From: Marixanthotalea marina
Lineage (GTDB): Bacteria; Bacteroidota; Bacteroidia; Flavobacteriales; Flavobacteriaceae
Assembly (NCBI GenBank): GCA_018883545.1
Contig: JAHLEH010000002.1
Coordinates: forward strand, 1 to 64,000
Reading direction: 5' to 3'
DNA length: 64,000 nucleotides
Shown here piece after piece: positions 56,386 through 64,000 of this stretch. Positions within the stretch are counted from its first letter, which is position 1. Every line of letters begins with the position of its first letter. A program made the translations under genes and the position numbers. The notes under the pieces are model-generated. The model was given only the letters and a program-made list of their open reading frames with translations. It searched no databases and had not been told where the DNA came from.

Positions 56386-56461
56386 GTGTTATTTTAACAC
56401 TAATATGTGTAATATTAACACTTACTTAACAGCAAATATATTAAAGTTTTTCTCTTAACAA
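56386..56461 (-). promoter_or_regulatory. susCD promoter with two palindromic operators
   Basis: Minus-strand promoter: TTG at 56,461-56,459, 18 nt, TATATTTG at 56,440-56,433, a full match to the Bacteroidota consensus. Just downstream, in the 5' leader, are gtgtaatattaacac (56,407-56,421) and gtgttattttaacac (56,386-56,400, perfect 6-bp arms), with starts 21 bp apart. Two turns of helix apart, they suit a repressor bound on one face that blocks transcription. Confidence 0.78.
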
Positions 56462-56688
56462 AATTTTTGTATTTTTTTTCCTTAAAAAAAAGTTGACAGT
56501 AGTGTTTTATTCGCTCTTTTACTTAAAACTTTTACGTGAAAGATTAAGTTCACGTTTTTCTTATAAGTAATTAATATTGAGGTAGTAACCAAACAGATAT
56601 TTATACATAACCAAGTATAAAAAAACAAAACCGTTTTGACTATTTGTTAATGTTTTATAAATTGTATCGCTATAAACACATTAAAATA
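56462..56688. other. AT-rich intergenic stretch without gene
   Basis: Very AT-rich (including t-runs near 56,470). I see no ORF, RNA gene or strong hairpin. It may carry upstream elements of the susC promoter. Confidence 0.5.
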
Positions 56689-56717
56689 AAAAAGCACCTT
56701 ATTTGAAGGTGCTTTTT
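56689..56717 (-). terminator. Rho-independent terminator downstream of bshA
   Basis: Stem aaagcacctt-atttg-aaggtgcttt, with a T-run in minus-strand reading. It lies about 240 nt after the bshA stop and separates the bshA operon from the susCD promoter. The stretch 56,718-56,954 shows no ORF. Confidence 0.88.
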
Positions 56718-56954
56718 GTTGAAATCACAGAACATCATTTTTTCCCCACGCAACTATTGGTTTAGTTTCCTTTGTATACATTCATTTTTAGCTCGTTACT
56801 ATTTGAAAGCTCTAAATTAGATTTATACTCCTTGTAGGAACTTTAATTGTTTGCTTATAAGAACAACAAAATTTCATGCTATTCTAATTGAAAGTTTACT
56901 AATTGAAAATTTTAAGGGTTTAACATTTAAAATAAAAATTCGCAAATTTTCATT

Positions 56955-58091
56955 TTACAGCATTAAACATTTAGATAGTGTATCTTCATAAATAGACTCG
57001 TACAGTGGTACAATTTTATGTAAATCGAATTTTGTTGCCTGTTCTCTAGCATTATTTTTAAATGCTTGTAAGCGGTGACTATCACTCAAAATATGAAGCG
57101 CATTTTTTGTCATATCCTCAACATCTCCCACATTACTTAAAAAGCCCGAATAACCTTCAATATTCACCTCAGGCAAACCTCCTGTATTTGTTGAAATAAC
57201 GGGAACTCCAGAGGCCATGGCCTCTAAAGCAGCCAAACCAAAGCTTTCGGTTTCAGAAGGCAACAAAAACAAATCGCTAAAACATAATATTTTATCTATT
57301 TCATTACTTTTTCCAAAGAAAATTACTTTATCTAAAATACCTAACTGCATGCATTGCCATTCAATTTTTTCCCTTTCAGGCCCTTCACCAATTAACATCA
57401 ACTTGGCTGGTATTTTCTTTTGAATATTATTAAAAACACTTATCACATCTTGTGCGCGTTTTACTTTTCTAAGGTTGCTAATGTGCGTAATTATTTTTTC
57501 ATTTTCTTTTGCCATCATACCTCGTTGACAATCGGTGAAAGTGTGGTTGTATTTATCCAAATCGATAAAATTAGGAACTACATTAATTTCCTTTTTTATA
57601 TCAAACAACCGCAATGTATCATCTTTTAAACTTTGTGAAACTGTTGTTACCGCATCCGATTTGTTGATACTAAAGGTAACTGCTGGTTTATAAAAAGGGT
57701 GGCTACCCACCAAAGTTATGTCCGTTCCATGTAATGTAGTAACAATGGGCACATATATGCCTTCTTCTTGTAGCATCTTTTTTGCCATATAGCCTGCATA
57801 GGCGTGCGGTATTGCATAATGAACATGTAAAATCTCTATATCATGGAGTTTTACCATATCTACCAACTTACTCGATAAAGCTAGTTCGTAAGGTTGATAA
57901 AGGAACAAAGGATATTCTGGTACATTAACCTCGTGGTAGTGTACATTGTTGCTTAACAGCTCTAATCTTACGGGCTGATTGTAAGTAATAAAATGCACTT
58001 CGTGTCCACGTTTAGATAATTCCAACCCTAGTTCGGTGGCCACTACACCGCTACCTCCAAATGTTGGGTAGCATACAATACCTATTTTCAT
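56955..58091 (-). CDS. bshA: N-acetyl-alpha-D-glucosaminyl L-malate synthase BshA
   Basis: 378 residues, a GT4-type glycosyltransferase: MKIGIVCYPTFGGSGVVATELGLELSKRGHEVHFITY, HVHYAIPHAYAGYMA, TLHGTDITLVGSHP and the nucleotide-sugar motif ETESFGLAALEAMASGVPVI. It transfers GlcNAc from UDP-GlcNAc to L-malate, the first step of bacillithiol synthesis, the low-molecular-weight thiol of Bacillota and many Bacteroidota. It starts 10 nt after the GH3-hydrolase stop, so the two are an operon. Confidence 0.95.
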   Translation of the reverse strand: MKIGIVCYPTFGGSGVVATELGLELSKRGHEVHFITYNQPVRLELLSNNVHYHEVNVPEYPLFLYQPYELALSSKLVDMVKLHDIEILHVHYAIPHAYAGYMAKKMLQEEGIYVPIVTTLHGTDITLVGSHPFYKPAVTFSINKSDAVTTVSQSLKDDTLRLFDIKKEINVVPNFIDLDKYNHTFTDCQRGMMAKENEKIITHISNLRKVKRAQDVISVFNNIQKKIPAKLMLIGEGPEREKIEWQCMQLGILDKVIFFGKSNEIDKILCFSDLFLLPSETESFGLAALEAMASGVPVISTNTGGLPEVNIEGYSGFLSNVGDVEDMTKNALHILSDSHRLQAFKNNAREQATKFDLHKIVPLYESIYEDTLSKCLML

Positions 58092-58101
58092 CTTTTGGAT
58101 A

Positions 58102-61023
58102 TTAGTCTTCTATTGCTTCGTAAATATATTTTTGAATGTCTGTTCTTATGTTTTTCTTCAAAAGTAAATTATCGCCTTCAACAGGGTAAGTTCTGTTGGC
58201 CAAAAAAACATAAACTATCTCTTCATCGGGATCGGCCCAGGTATAGGTTCCTGTAAAACCTGAATGCCCAAAGCTTTTTTCAGAAACACAACCGCAGGTT
58301 GAGCCTTCCCCACTTAATTGTGGCTTATCAAAACCTACACCTCTCCTATTGTCTTTATGTTTATAATATCGAGTGTTAAATTTATCTACGGTTTCAGGTT
58401 TTAAAAAACGCTTACCACCATAGAATCCTTTTTGCAAATACATTTGCATGATCTTAGCAACATCGTTGGCATTACTGAATACGCCTGCATGCCCCCCAAT
58501 ACCATTTTGCATAGCCGCTCCCATATCGTGTACATAGCCATGCACCCGCTGAAAACGATAGTAATTATCTTCTTCGGTTGGAACTATGTTTGAATTGCTT
58601 ATTTTATGATATGGATTATACATTGTATGATTAGCGCCTAAAGGTTCATAAAAATGCCTCATGGCCAATTGCTCTAAAGTTCTGTCGTAATAGTTCTCGA
58701 TAAATTTCTTTAAAATATAATATGGAAAATCACTATAACGGTAACGCAACCTGTCTAACAATTCGGAATCCTTAATGATACCTTGTATTGAATCCTGATA
58801 GTCACTACGTAAAAACAAATCTTTAGCAACCTCAATATTGTATTCCCTACTAAATGTTTTTCTATAATATTTTGCACTTGGTTTCTTGGTAACCGAATCT
58901 AATGTATGGTAATAAAAGGGCTCCCAAGGTCTTAATCGTGCATAATGCGACAGCATACTTTTTATAGTCACATCCTTTTTGTTGGAGTTTTTGTATTCTG
59001 GTAAGATTTCAGAAAGCTTGGTATCTAACGAAATTTGTCCTTGTTCTTCCAATTCCATAACAAGTGGTAAAGTTGCCAATATTTTGGTTAAGGAAGCCAA
59101 GTCGTAAATATCGTCATATTTCACTTTTTCATTTTCGTCATACGTGTGCTTTCCAAAGTTTTTGTTGTAAACAACCTTTCCTTTTCTAGCTATTAAAAGC
59201 TGAATACCCGGAGTCATTTTCATAGTAACGGCCAATTGCGCCAAAGAATCTACTTTTTTAAGTTTTTCTGAACTTAAGCCAACGCGCTCAGGAATACCGC
59301 TATAACTCAATCGCTGGATAGCATTGTTTTGAACCCCATCACCTACGCTGAAAAAATCCTTAATGGAAACTGGCAAACTGCCTTTAGACGGTATCGCTCC
59401 AAAAATAATTTGTGCCGATTTTTGTTGTGCCACTTCACTATTCTGATAGCTAACCACAATACCTTCGATATTAGATATTGAATCTAAATCGATAAGTGCA
59501 TAGGGTTTAGTAAACACGTCTAGTATAACTTGATGCGACTTGGCGATGTTTTGAATACTATTTATTTCTTCTTGGGTAAATTTATGGCCCTTCCAAGGTG
59601 TAGCATTCGATTTATGGAATCCAATAATTACGGTATTATAATCATTTAGTCGTAATACCAAACTATCAGACGACGATGCTTTGACTTCATGTACTTTGGC
59701 ATATTTTTTTAATTCATTGTAAAAAACCGAACCATCATCATCTCCTAGTTTGACATAGGCTATACTTTTCTTTTCCAATTCACGTATGGGCAAAATACCT
59801 AAAGTGTCTTTTACAATAGTGATGGCATTTTCAAAAAGTTCCTCATAAAGTATTTTATCTTCTAAACTCTGTAAATCTCCCTGTAAATTATAAATTCCAA
59901 CAGGCTCGTAATTGTTCAACCCAACCTTGTATTTTGCCTGTAATATTTTCTTAACCGAATGCGCCAAACGTTCTTCTGTGATATCTCCAATATTATAAGC
60001 TTCAACAATTTTTGAAATACCGATGGGCACGTCTTCAGACATTAACATCACATCGTTACCAGCTTTAAAAGCCGCTAAATCTATTTCTCCCGATTCACTA
60101 AAATTTGAAGCGCCTTTCATTGTTAAAGCATCCGTAAAAATGAGCCCTTGAAACCCTAATCTGTTTTTCAGAATATCGGTTACCACATGCTTTGATAAAG
60201 AAGACGGATAACCCTCTCGAGGTTCTAAACTTGGCACATTTAAATGAGCTACCATTACACTTGAAAGCCCCTCCTTGATTAATCTTCTGTAAGGATATAA
60301 TTCTACCGAATCTATCCGTTTTTCATTAAATGAAATAGTTGGCAATGTTTTGTGTGAATCTTGATCGGTATCACCATGCCCTGGGAAATGTTTGGCATTG
60401 GCCAAAACACCCGCACTTTGCATGCCCTTCATAAAGGCCAAGGCTTTTTCAGTAACATTCTCTTTGTCTTCTCCAAAGGAACGATTCCCTATTATTGGAT
60501 TCAACGGATTGGTGTTAATATCTACCACTGGTGCGAAATTAAAATGTACGCCTATACGCTTGCAATGTTCGCCTATACGCTTGCCCGTTTTTTCAATTAA
60601 CTCATTATTCTTTATGGCGCCCAATGTCATATTCCAAGGATAAGCAAAAGTAGAATCCAAACGCATACTCAAACCCCACTCGGCATCCATACCAATAAGC
60701 ATCGGTATTTTAGATAATGACTGCAGTTCGTTATTTAATTTAGCTTGTCTTACGGGCCCTCCTAAAGAATAAATTATCCCTCCTATATGATGATCCCTTA
60801 TAAGTTCTATAATTTTATTTTTGGTTTTTTCGTCTTGGTTAGACATTACTTGAACCATAAACAACTGCCCCACTTTCTCATTAAGTGTCATAGATGCATA
60901 AACACTGTCCACCCATTTTTTTTGAGCATCAAGATTGGCATCCAACAAAGGGTTTGAGGTATTTTGAGCTAATGAAACACTGAAAAGTAAGACTGTAGAT
61001 ATAAGGGAATATATATGACGCAT
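58102..61023 (-). CDS. Fusion of GH3 beta-N-acetylglucosaminidase-like and serine hydrolase domains
   Basis: 973 residues with a signal peptide (ends VSLAQ). Residues 30-560 are a GH3 enzyme with KHFPGHGDTDQDSH (211-224) of the NagZ type and the nucleophile Asp298 in IFTDALTMKG, plus a second GH3 domain. Residues about 575-973 form a beta-lactamase-like serine hydrolase with SLTK (644-647) and a typical GHSGFTGTYTW near the C-terminus. The pair would cut cell-wall sugars and peptides in the periplasm, so a role in peptidoglycan recycling is plausible. The operon with bshA is shared by many Bacteroidota, but the link between them is unclear. Confidence 0.92.
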   Translation of the reverse strand: MRHIYSLISTVLLFSVSLAQNTSNPLLDANLDAQKKWVDSVYASMTLNEKVGQLFMVQVMSNQDEKTKNKIIELIRDHHIGGIIYSLGGPVRQAKLNNELQSLSKIPMLIGMDAEWGLSMRLDSTFAYPWNMTLGAIKNNELIEKTGKRIGEHCKRIGVHFNFAPVVDINTNPLNPIIGNRSFGEDKENVTEKALAFMKGMQSAGVLANAKHFPGHGDTDQDSHKTLPTISFNEKRIDSVELYPYRRLIKEGLSSVMVAHLNVPSLEPREGYPSSLSKHVVTDILKNRLGFQGLIFTDALTMKGASNFSESGEIDLAAFKAGNDVMLMSEDVPIGISKIVEAYNIGDITEERLAHSVKKILQAKYKVGLNNYEPVGIYNLQGDLQSLEDKILYEELFENAITIVKDTLGILPIRELEKKSIAYVKLGDDDGSVFYNELKKYAKVHEVKASSSDSLVLRLNDYNTVIIGFHKSNATPWKGHKFTQEEINSIQNIAKSHQVILDVFTKPYALIDLDSISNIEGIVVSYQNSEVAQQKSAQIIFGAIPSKGSLPVSIKDFFSVGDGVQNNAIQRLSYSGIPERVGLSSEKLKKVDSLAQLAVTMKMTPGIQLLIARKGKVVYNKNFGKHTYDENEKVKYDDIYDLASLTKILATLPLVMELEEQGQISLDTKLSEILPEYKNSNKKDVTIKSMLSHYARLRPWEPFYYHTLDSVTKKPSAKYYRKTFSREYNIEVAKDLFLRSDYQDSIQGIIKDSELLDRLRYRYSDFPYYILKKFIENYYDRTLEQLAMRHFYEPLGANHTMYNPYHKISNSNIVPTEEDNYYRFQRVHGYVHDMGAAMQNGIGGHAGVFSNANDVAKIMQMYLQKGFYGGKRFLKPETVDKFNTRYYKHKDNRRGVGFDKPQLSGEGSTCGCVSEKSFGHSGFTGTYTWADPDEEIVYVFLANRTYPVEGDNLLLKKNIRTDIQKYIYEAIED

Positions 61024-61144
61024 AAAAATTTAATTATGGTATGGGTTTTATGCATAAGCACAAAAAACCATGCCAAAATACTATTTTTAAAAAGAAGATA
61101 AAAGACTTTAAGATAGATTTATAACAAGGTTTTAAACAGCCTCT

Positions 61145-62368
61145 TTAATCTATTAAATCTATATGCCTGTCATGATAGCCCAATAAGTAAAGTACACCAT
61201 CAAGACCAATACTTGAAATAGAACTTTGGGCATTCTTTTTTACTGTTGGCTTTGCGTGGAATGCGATACCTAAACCAGCAAGGTTAAGCATCGGTAAATC
61301 GTTGGCACCATCGCCCACAGCAATTGTTTGGTCAATATTTATCCCTTCTTTTTGAGCCAATTCTTTAAGGTACTCTGCCTTTTTATTGCCATCTACTATA
61401 TCACCTAAGTAACCTCCAGTTAATACGCCATTCTTAATTTCCAATTGATTGGCGTATACATAATCTATGCCCAATTCTTTTTGAAGATAATGTCCGAAAT
61501 AGGTAAATCCACCAGATAATATAGCCGTTTTAAACCCATAGCCTTTTAAAGTATCTATAAGTCGTCTCGCTCCTTTGGTTATTGGTAAATTAACTGCAAC
61601 ATCGTGCAATACTTCTTCGCTTAGGCCTTTTAAAAGCTTCATACGGCGTACAAAACTTTCTTTAAAATCTATTTCGCCCTGCATGGCCATTTCGGTAATT
61701 TCCTTTACTTCATCACCAACACCTGCAAGTTCTGCCAACTTATCAATAACTTCAGCCTGAATTAAGGTTGAATCCATATCAAAACAAACCAAGCGCCTGT
61801 TTCTACGGTAAATATTATCTTCCTGAAAAGCTATATCAACATCTAAATCCCTTGAGATCTGCATAAATTTTTCGGTAAAATCAGCTTTATTGTCAATCTT
61901 ACCACGGATGGACAATTCTATGGAAGCTCTAGGATATTCTTCCTCTTTTACAAGAGATAATCGACCTGTTAGCCTCTTAATAGCATCAATATTCAGATTC
62001 TTTTCTGAAATGATTTTTGTAACCTCCGAAATTTGCTGTGCTGTTAATTTTTCACCAAGAATAGTAACAATATAACGATCCTTCCCTTGAAGCCCTACCC
62101 ATTTTTCATAATCTTCGGAAGAAATAAGCGTAAACTTTGCTTTGATGCCGAGTTCGTAGGATTTAAAAAGCAAATCTTTTAGCACAGCAGCTGACTTTTC
62201 TCCAGATTGTATTTCGAACAAAATACCTAAAGAGAGTGTATCGTGTATGTTTGCCTGCCCAATATCTAAAACTTTAGCACCATATTCCGCCAAAACACTT
62301 GTTAAACTAGACGTTAACCCTGGTTTGTCTTGCCCCGAAATATTAAGCAAATAAATTTCATTAGCCAT
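61145..62368 (-). CDS. serB: Phosphoserine phosphatase SerB with ACT domains
   Basis: 407 residues. N-terminal ACT-like regulatory sequence (ISGQDKPGLTSSLTSVLAEYGAKVLDI, with a second at 100-180) precedes a HAD phosphatase with DMDST (197-201), LSGGFTYFG and the metal-binding AVGDGANDLPML. It dephosphorylates phosphoserine to L-serine, the last step of serine synthesis; the ACT domains suggest feedback by serine. It is a single gene, 121 nt from the GH3 gene. Confidence 0.95.
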   Translation of the reverse strand: MANEIYLLNISGQDKPGLTSSLTSVLAEYGAKVLDIGQANIHDTLSLGILFEIQSGEKSAAVLKDLLFKSYELGIKAKFTLISSEDYEKWVGLQGKDRYIVTILGEKLTAQQISEVTKIISEKNLNIDAIKRLTGRLSLVKEEEYPRASIELSIRGKIDNKADFTEKFMQISRDLDVDIAFQEDNIYRRNRRLVCFDMDSTLIQAEVIDKLAELAGVGDEVKEITEMAMQGEIDFKESFVRRMKLLKGLSEEVLHDVAVNLPITKGARRLIDTLKGYGFKTAILSGGFTYFGHYLQKELGIDYVYANQLEIKNGVLTGGYLGDIVDGNKKAEYLKELAQKEGINIDQTIAVGDGANDLPMLNLAGLGIAFHAKPTVKKNAQSSISSIGLDGVLYLLGYHDRHIDLID

Positions 62369-62457
62369 TATATTCTGTTTGCTTTATTAAGCCGTAAAAA
62401 TCATTATTCTATTTGATATATGAAAGTTTTTTTAGGATTTATACAGGATATCCTTTG

Positions 62458-62943
62458 CTATTTAATGAATCTGCTATGCCAACTTTCGCTAGCCGGCACT
62501 TCCCAATTTTCGTTGAACTCTGCTATATTAGTAACTAGGTTATTAAAAACAATGGTATTCTTCGAAACAGCCCGTTCTTTGGCCATTTTCTTAAAATCAC
62601 TTAAAGTTTTATGGGCAATGAATTCTCCTTGTTTATAGGAAACGTTCATTTTATCCATTAAATCTACGTTGTAATCTTTCTCTAATTGTTGTATAAAATG
62701 AACCGAAGCATCAATAGAACAACCAGTTGCTTTATTTAAGCTTTGATTTAAGGCTATTATTATAAAGCGTTTATATTTAATTAAATAACCCGAGTGCAAA
62801 TCACTACCATGAGCAGTCCAATTTTCTATAAACACATCTAACTTTGATTCTATTTCCTTAATTTCTTCTTCTGTGAATGAACGGTTGGCTTGGTAAATCC
62901 AAACGCGTGATTCTTCTGGTAATGTATTGAAATCTACTAGCAT
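62458..62943 (-). CDS. Conserved hypothetical protein, often labelled ABC transporter ATPase
   Basis: 161 residues without signal peptide or Walker A motif. The start (LVDFNTLPEESRVWIYQANRSFTEEEI) and AHGSDLHSGYLIKYKRFIIIALN match a Bacteroidota family commonly annotated as an ABC transporter ATPase, but nothing in the sequence supports ATP binding. It sits 36 nt after the Fe-S protein gene in the same direction. Function unknown. Confidence 0.8.
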   Translation of the reverse strand: MLVDFNTLPEESRVWIYQANRSFTEEEIKEIESKLDVFIENWTAHGSDLHSGYLIKYKRFIIIALNQSLNKATGCSIDASVHFIQQLEKDYNVDLMDKMNVSYKQGEFIAHKTLSDFKKMAKERAVSKNTIVFNNLVTNIAEFNENWEVPASESWHSRFIK

Positions 62944-62979
62944 TTTTTTAATTTTTAATTGAATGTAACGCCTACAGCA

Positions 62980-63774
62980 TTACAAATTTTGTGCTTTGGC
63001 TATTAATTCGGCCACATCCAAAACTGATATCTCAGCTTCTTTTTCCTTGGCTTTAACACCATCGGTCATCATAGTATTGCAATATGGGCAACCTGTTGCA
63101 ATGATATTGGGCTGTGTTTCCATAGCATCTTCGGTTCTTAACACATTTATGTCCTTATCGCCTTTTTCTGGTTCCTTAAACATTTGTGCCCCGCCTGCCC
63201 CACAACAAAGGGCAGTTTTTCTGTTACGTTTCATTTCCACCAAATCAACACCCAACGTTCTTAAGAGTTCTCTCGGCGCCTCATAAACATCGTTGGCGCG
63301 GCCTAAATAGCAGGGATCGTGAAAAGTAATACGCTTGCCTTTAAAAGTGGTTTCTTGGCCTACCTTTAAACGCCCATCTTTTATAAGTTCATCTATAAAC
63401 TGTGTATGGTGCTGTACCTGATAATTTCCACCTAGTTGTGGATACTCATTCTTTAAAGTATTGTATGAATGCGGACAAGCTGTGACAATCCGTTTTACCC
63501 CATAAGCATTTAAAATCTCAATATTGGTTATGGCCTGCATTTGAAACAAAAACTCATTGCCGGCACGTTTGGCCACATCACCCGTACAACTTTCTTCGGT
63601 ACCCAACACAGCAAAATCAACATTGGCTTTATTAAGAATCTTAACGAAAGCCCTGGTTATTTTTTTTGCTCTATCGTCATAACTTCCTGCCGAACCTACC
63701 CAAAATAAAATTTCGGGCTGTCTGCCTTCGGCGGCACATTCTGCCATAGTCGGTACTTTTAACGTTTCGCTCAT
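62980..63774 (-). CDS. Fe-S cluster-binding CCG-domain protein (GlpC/HdrB/LutA-like)
   Basis: 264 residues with two cysteine-rich CCG motifs, ALCCGAGGAQMF and ATGCPYCNTMM, typical of heterodisulfide-reductase/glycolate-oxidase iron-sulfur subunits. It would accept electrons, probably together with the 4Fe-4S protein encoded 10 nt upstream. Which dehydrogenase it serves is not visible here. The family suits lactate, glycolate or glycerol-3-phosphate oxidation or a quinone-linked electron path. Confidence 0.88.
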   Translation of the reverse strand: MSETLKVPTMAECAAEGRQPEILFWVGSAGSYDDRAKKITRAFVKILNKANVDFAVLGTEESCTGDVAKRAGNEFLFQMQAITNIEILNAYGVKRIVTACPHSYNTLKNEYPQLGGNYQVQHHTQFIDELIKDGRLKVGQETTFKGKRITFHDPCYLGRANDVYEAPRELLRTLGVDLVEMKRNRKTALCCGAGGAQMFKEPEKGDKDINVLRTEDAMETQPNIIATGCPYCNTMMTDGVKAKEKEAEISVLDVAELIAKAQNL

Positions 63775-63784
63775 GGTGTTTTTG

Positions 63785-64000
63785 TTATTCGTTTTTCCAG
63801 TTCAGTCGATCCATTTGATTATATGGCCAAGGTGCTCCATTATTCTCAATATTGGTCATCATATTATTAAGCTCTGCTGGTGCAGCACTTTGCTCCATAA
63901 CCAAATAACGACGCATTTCCAATATAATGGACAACGGGTCGATACTTACTGGACAAGCCTCTACACACGCGTTACAGGTAGTACATGCCCAAAGTTCTTC
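63785..64000 (-). CDS. 4Fe-4S dicluster protein, C-terminal fragment
   Basis: The last 71 residues are in the window. They contain the ferredoxin-like motif CTTCNACVEACPV and then IDPLSIILEMRRYLVMEQSAAPAELNNMMTN, typical of the C-terminal side of proteins such as HdrC or the larger iron-sulfur subunit of lactate/glycolate oxidases. The stop TAA is at 63,787-63,785. It is upstream of, and likely co-transcribed with, the CCG protein. Confidence 0.85.
   Translation of the reverse strand, partial: EELWACTTCNACVEACPVSIDPLSIILEMRRYLVMEQSAAPAELNNMMTNIENNGAPWPYNQMDRLNWKNE

Noticed and set aside
1..64000. tRNA or rRNA genes
   Set aside because: No cloverleaf or rRNA-like stretch was recognised in the intergenic regions; a dedicated scan could change this.

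Overview
The window looks like a chromosomal segment from a member of the Flavobacteriaceae (phylum Bacteroidota). The signs are AT-rich DNA, promoters of the TTG-N(18-22)-TAnnTTTG type, a type IX secretion (T9SS)/gliding-adhesin locus (PorP/SprF-like barrel, type B sorting domain, giant SprB-like repeat protein), a SusC/SusD pair, the bacillithiol gene bshA, and conserved neighbourhoods such as menD with isochorismate synthase and bshA with a GH3-serine hydrolase fusion. I cannot name the species. I see no rRNA, tRNA or CRISPR array.

Region A (1-13.6 kb) is a surface/adhesion locus on the minus strand. A T9SS type B protein with Ig-like domains is followed, 1 nt apart, by a PorP/SprF-like barrel fused to a coiled coil and a SPOR-like tail. 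Next comes a giant SprB-like adhesin whose C-terminus lies beyond the left edge. Upstream are a secreted beta-helix-like protein and a small exported protein.

Region B (about 14.2-34.9 kb) is an accessory island with every gene on the minus strand. From right to left it holds a zinc-ribbon/HTH protein and a tyrosine integrase beside the 3' end of mnmE; two unrecognised genes; two MerR-like HTH proteins; a VirE-N/primase-like pair; a mobile mystery protein A/B (HTH/Fic) pair; an HTH-Argonaute pair; a type I restriction-modification operon with an embedded GNAT-like gene and an HTH controller; and an AbiE toxin-antitoxin operon. The last AbiE-linked ORF runs into the body of a host ECF sigma factor, giving a chimeric gene at the apparent left boundary. 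Several modules carry their own operator-like repeats. The clearest are four 18-bp direct repeats at an exact 33-bp period before mobile mystery A, and a duplicated palindrome block 104 bp apart before abiEi. No relaxase or conjugation gene is visible, so the element looks like an integrative or satellite-like defence island rather than a complete ICE.

Region C (34.9-50.7 kb) is ordinary core: mnmE, cvfB, a menaquinone operon (thioesterase, isochorismate synthase, menD), a FemAB-like transferase, an aldo/keto reductase, a dicarboxylate symporter, aroC and an LpxH-like phosphoesterase. Small intergenic hairpin repeats occur here.

Region D (50.9-64 kb) holds a SusC/SusD pair with a well-formed promoter and two palindromes 21 bp apart just downstream of it, then bshA, the GH3-serine hydrolase fusion, serB, and two iron-sulfur protein genes, the last cut by the right edge.
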